From contig JAQUYY010000070.1 in the NCBI GenBank assembly GCA_028691575.1, forward strand, positions 1 through 8,575: DNA of 8,575 nt, written 5' to 3'. How positions within the stretch are numbered: the stretch's first letter is position 1; every line of letters begins with the position of its first letter. The DNA is from Candidatus Gastranaerophilales bacterium (GTDB lineage: Bacteria > Cyanobacteriota > Vampirovibrionia > Gastranaerophilales > JAQUYY01). Of this stretch, positions 5,914 through 8,575 are shown piece by piece. The position numbers were made by a program, and so were the translations under genes. A model generated the notes under the pieces. That model was not told where the DNA came from. It was given only the letters and a program-made list of their open reading frames with translations, and ran no database searches.

Positions 5914-6639
5914 TTACTCATAAAGATACTTTGCTGCACAAGCATAGCCCTCATTACCAGATGCCGTTGAACCTTCTATGCAACCTGTCGATGGATTATA
6001 TAATCCTCTTGCACCAAAAGGTATAAGAGTATTTGATGTTATGCTTACTGTAAATATATCTTTTCCAAGTGTATTAGGTTTTTTAAATCCGTTTATATCA
6101 ATATAGATGAGTCCGCACCTTGTATAATCACCTGCAGAATAGCTACAATCAGATTTATTAATATAAAATATTAATAAACTGCTATTATTTAATAGTAAGC
6201 CAGGTCGGTTAGTAGTGCCCGTACCTCTTCCATTCAAATAAAACCAACTATTTGCACCGTCATGCCAGCATCCTTCACCACTTGCTCCGCTGCTTGTTCC
6301 TCCGTAAGCTGATATACCGGAGCAATCTTTTATAATATTTAATTTTGAAGCAAAAGCATTTTTTAAATCTTCACTTCCTGCTTCATCGCCTGGAAATGCA
6401 CCTGCTAAAGTTCCACCATTATCTATAGCAATTAATTGTGTAACTTGAGATAAATCAGCATATGACTTTTTCCATGCTGCTTTTAGTTCCGCATCGCTTG
6501 TTGTGCCAAATAACATCGGTGTAACTATTGATGCTATTATTCCGATTATTGCAATGACTATCAATGTCTCTGCTAAGGTAAAGCCGAGCTTCCTTACTAA
6601 TTTATTGTTGGATTGCTGCATTTTTGCTATAAAATTCAT
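5914..6639 (-). CDS. Type IV pilin-like protein with N-methylation signature
   Basis: A 241-residue prepilin. The basic leader ends in KLG, and cleavage after G19 would give a mature protein starting FTLAE with the conserved Glu at position 5 (E24), the class III signal read by prepilin peptidase. A hydrophobic helix runs to about residue 45. The globular part has six cysteines (106, 124, 165, 175, 220, 234), which could make three disulfides outside the cytoplasm, a Gly/Ser-rich stretch (113-123), and IYIDINGFKKPN...GKDIF (178-196). The Asp/Asn spacing in that last stretch recalls the calcium-binding segment of some pseudopilins. Whether it is a pilus subunit, a type II secretion pseudopilin or a surface protein cannot be decided: no assembly gene is in the window. 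The chosen ATG has only a weak GGTAGA upstream. An alternative start at residue 7 lacks any Shine-Dalgarno sequence. Confidence 0.88.
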   Translation of the reverse strand: MNFIAKMQQSNNKLVRKLGFTLAETLIVIAIIGIIASIVTPMLFGTTSDAELKAAWKKSYADLSQVTQLIAIDNGGTLAGAFPGDEAGSEDLKNAFASKLNIIKDCSGISAYGGTSSGASGEGCWHDGANSWFYLNGRGTGTTNRPGLLLNNSSLLIFYINKSDCSYSAGDYTRCGLIYIDINGFKKPNTLGKDIFTVSITSNTLIPFGARGLYNPSTGCIEGSTASGNEGYACAAKYLYE

Positions 6640-6674
6640 ATTTTATCTACCATTTTTTGTTATGCTGACTTTAT

Positions 6675-6725
6675 TTAACTGCTTTTCTTAGTGAGAGCTT
6701 GCTCAAAAATGTCCCTACTCGGCAT
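6675..6725 (-). other. Possible 16-codon micro-ORF upstream of pilin
   Basis: On the minus strand an ATG at 6725 opens a complete frame MPSRDIFEQALTKKSS ending in TAA, 35 bases before the pilin start. A second ATG lies directly upstream at 6728. The upstream GGTAAG is a poor ribosome-binding site, and the frame stays open back through the palindrome at 6744-6764. It may be a leader peptide, a remnant of another gene's N terminus, or part of a dispersed repeat. I cannot choose between these. Confidence 0.25.
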
Positions 6726-6743
6726 CATCTTACCATTTATTAG

Positions 6744-6764
6744 ATCCTGAATCAAGTTCAGGAT
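6744..6764. repeat. Palindromic intergenic repeat, possible rel terminator
   Basis: ATCCTGAA at 6744-6751 pairs perfectly with TTCAGGAT at 6757-6764 around the loop TCAAG. The minus-strand form GTCATCCTGAACTTGATTC belongs to a sequence type I recognise as a dispersed palindrome in many bacterial genomes. It starts 11 bases after the stop of the rel gene, so it could protect or end that transcript. There is no T-run after it, so it is not a classical intrinsic terminator. Confidence 0.6.
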
Positions 6765-6775
6765 GACAAAGCCTG

Positions 6776-8575
6776 TTAAGTATTACCGATATGTTGTCTT
6801 CTTACAATTATTACATCAGGAATGGTTTGTATACTCTTTATTACACGATTTAGATTTTGAATATCGGAAATTTCAACCCCGATATCAACTATAGCTTCTT
6901 TTTTATTTTTTTTGCGTACGCTTGCGCTAACAAGATTTGTATTGCAGTCAGCCACTTTGCCTAAAATATCTTTTAATGCTCCAAGTCTGTCGTAGGCTTC
7001 AATTCTAAGATTAGTAACATATTTTTTACCGCCTTCAGATGTTGCCCACCTAATATTCATAAGTCTTTGCGGTTCAACAACATCTAAGCTGTTGCAATCG
7101 CTTTTATGAACACTTACCCCTCTGCTTCTTGTAATAACACCGATAATTTCTTCACCGGGTACGGGAGCACAGCATTTTGCTATGTGATAAAGCATTCCTT
7201 CCAAGCCGATAATACCTTTTTGCGGACGTTTTGATGGGCGAATCTGCCTGATTTGTGCTTCTTCATCTTCTGTCTTAATTTCTGTTTTTAATTTATTTTT
7301 AACTCTGTGCAAAGTAGCTTCGCCATAGCCTAATGCTGCAAACAAATCTTCTTCGGATTGATAATTCATTTCTTGAGCAACTTCCAAAAGATGACCGCTT
7401 TTAAAATATTCTTCAAATGAACTTTTTCCCAAATGCTCTTCGAGCATATTTTTGCCTTGTTGCGTATGCTGTTCTTTATTATTTTTCTTAAACCAATGTT
7501 TTATTTTTGATTTTGCCTGATTTGTTACAACAATATGAATCCAATCATACTTAGGCTGAGACGTTTTTCCAGTAATGACTTCAACAATATCACCGTTTTT
7601 AAGTTTGGTATCTAAAGTTGCAATTCTTCCGTTTATCAACGCACCTGTTGTCTTATGACCGACTTCTGTATGTACCCTGTAGGCAAAATCTATTGGTATG
7701 GCACCATTTGGAAGATCAAACACATCCCCCATCGGTGTAAATACGAAAACCTGGTCAGAAAATATATCATATTTGACTTGATCTACATATTCTTGAGCAT
7801 CAGTAACATCTTGCTGCATTTCGGCAAGTTTTCTCAGCCAGGTTAATTTTTTATCAAAATTATTGCCGGCATTCTTTGAACCGCCTTCTTTATACTTCCA
7901 ATGAGCTGCAATACCGTATTCGGCAATTTCATGCATCTCATTTGTTCTAATTTGCACTTCAAGAGGTTTGCCTCTAGGACCAATTACAGAGGTGTGCAGA
8001 GACCTGTACAAGTTGCTTTTTGGCATTGCGATGTAGTCTTTAAATCTTCCGGGAATGGGCTTAAAAGCAGAGTGAATAATTCCTAAAACTTCATAACATT
8101 CTTTTTCTGTACCAACAAGAACTCTAACAGCCGTAATATCGTACAATTCCTGAAAAGTCTTGTTCTGCCGCTCCATTTTGTTGAAAATGCTATAATAATG
8201 CTTGGCTCGACCTGTTATAGTTGCTTGAATATTTAAATTTTTAAGATTTGCCTGAATTTTATCAATAATGGCATTAACTGTTAAATCTCTCTCCGCCTTG
8301 TTTTGAGCAACAAGTTGTGCAATTCTGTAGTATTTTTCGGGATTTGTATATCTTAACGCCAAATCTTCAAGTTCTGCCTTAATTTTACCAATACCTAAAC
8401 GATTGGCAAGAGGTGCAAAAATTTCCAAAGTTTCTTCAGCGATTCTTTTTTGTTTATGCTCTGCCATATAATTTAAAGTACGCATATTATGAAGCCTGTC
8501 AGCCAATTTTAAGAAAATAATCCGAACATCTTTAGCCATAGCTAAAAACATTTTTCTAAAATTTTCAGCCTGACG
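6776..8575 (-). CDS. Bifunctional (p)ppGpp synthetase/hydrolase, 5' part missing
   Basis: The C-terminal 599 residues of a Rel/SpoT-family long RSH protein. The frame stays open to the window edge (RQAENFRK precedes the first visible Met at 8551), so the start and most of the HD hydrolase domain lie outside. Counting from that Met: end of the HD domain with KLADRLHNMRT (15-25); synthetase with ITGRAKHYYSI, D138 in YDITAVR, RFKD at 169-172, and E198 in EVQIRT; TGS about 267-328; a helical region; the CC motif (C460, C461) with a further HKSDC, typical of the conserved-cysteine/zinc-finger domain; and a C-terminal ACT domain about 510-588. RFKD, rather than the ExDD of synthetase-only RelA, marks the bifunctional class that makes and degrades (p)ppGpp. 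YRSLHT stands where YQSLHT is usual. It acts in the cytoplasm at the ribosome during the stringent response. Confidence 0.95.
   Translation of the reverse strand, partial: RQAENFRKMFLAMAKDVRIIFLKLADRLHNMRTLNYMAEHKQKRIAEETLEIFAPLANRLGIGKIKAELEDLALRYTNPEKYYRIAQLVAQNKAERDLTVNAIIDKIQANLKNLNIQATITGRAKHYYSIFNKMERQNKTFQELYDITAVRVLVGTEKECYEVLGIIHSAFKPIPGRFKDYIAMPKSNLYRSLHTSVIGPRGKPLEVQIRTNEMHEIAEYGIAAHWKYKEGGSKNAGNNFDKKLTWLRKLAEMQQDVTDAQEYVDQVKYDIFSDQVFVFTPMGDVFDLPNGAIPIDFAYRVHTEVGHKTTGALINGRIATLDTKLKNGDIVEVITGKTSQPKYDWIHIVVTNQAKSKIKHWFKKNNKEQHTQQGKNMLEEHLGKSSFEEYFKSGHLLEVAQEMNYQSEEDLFAALGYGEATLHRVKNKLKTEIKTEDEEAQIRQIRPSKRPQKGIIGLEGMLYHIAKCCAPVPGEEIIGVITRSRGVSVHKSDCNSLDVVEPQRLMNIRWATSEGGKKYVTNLRIEAYDRLGALKDILGKVADCNTNLVSASVRKKNKKEAIVDIGVEISDIQNLNRVIKSIQTIPDVIIVRRQHIGNT

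Noticed and set aside
6503..6691. 62-codon plus-strand frame opposite the pilin N terminus
   Set aside because: It is the reverse reading of the conserved pilin signal and hydrophobic helix, which makes it look membrane-like by chance.
7655..8086. Two plus-strand frames of 61-63 codons inside the rel gene
   Set aside because: They are shadows of highly conserved synthetase and TGS coding sequence.
8549..8551. Met at 8551 as the start of the rel gene
   Set aside because: Upstream codons RQAENFRK continue the HD domain to the window edge, so the gene is cut by the window and does not start there.

Overview
This is an AT-rich bacterial window. The homopolymer-rich intergenic DNA, lysine- and asparagine-rich proteins, a lone prepilin with a GFTLAE leader, and a histidine gene set that is only partly clustered suggest an uncultured gut-type lineage. 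Gastranaerophilales (Vampirovibrionia, the non-photosynthetic sister group of Cyanobacteria) is my best guess. It rests on protein style, not on a marker gene.

Layout. Positions 1-531 hold no convincing gene. They carry three long AT-rich inverted repeats and a small GC-richer hairpin, then the leader of the first gene. From 532 to 5653 five genes run on the plus strand: a YihY/BrkB-family membrane protein, a membrane-embedded GT2 polysaccharide synthase starting at TTG, a histidinol-phosphate aminotransferase fused to a HAD phosphatase, imidazoleglycerol-phosphate dehydratase (hisB), and the glutamine amidotransferase subunit of IGP synthase (hisH). Gaps are 33 and 6 bases, then overlaps of 19 and 4 bases, so the last four genes look like one transcript with coupled translation. 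On the minus strand, from right to left, lie a Rel/SpoT-type (p)ppGpp enzyme cut by the right edge, a palindromic repeat, a possible 16-codon micro-ORF, a type IV pilin-like protein, and a small hypothetical gene whose stop codon overlaps that of hisH.

How the genes work together. HisH supplies ammonia to HisF (not in the window) to make imidazole glycerol phosphate. HisB dehydrates it to imidazole acetol phosphate. The HisC half of the fusion transaminates that to histidinol phosphate, and the HAD half is positioned to remove the phosphate. The cluster thus covers four consecutive chemical steps, with the last two on one polypeptide. No hisA, hisF, hisG, hisI or hisD is visible. The membrane protein and glycosyltransferase upstream have no obvious link to histidine.

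The strongest candidate for something under-described is the HisC-HAD fusion as a bifunctional transaminase/phosphatase. Secondary points are a PGQG in place of the usual PGVG oxyanion strand in HisH, the nested hairpins at the left end, and the tandem duplicated ribosome-binding site before the small minus-strand gene.
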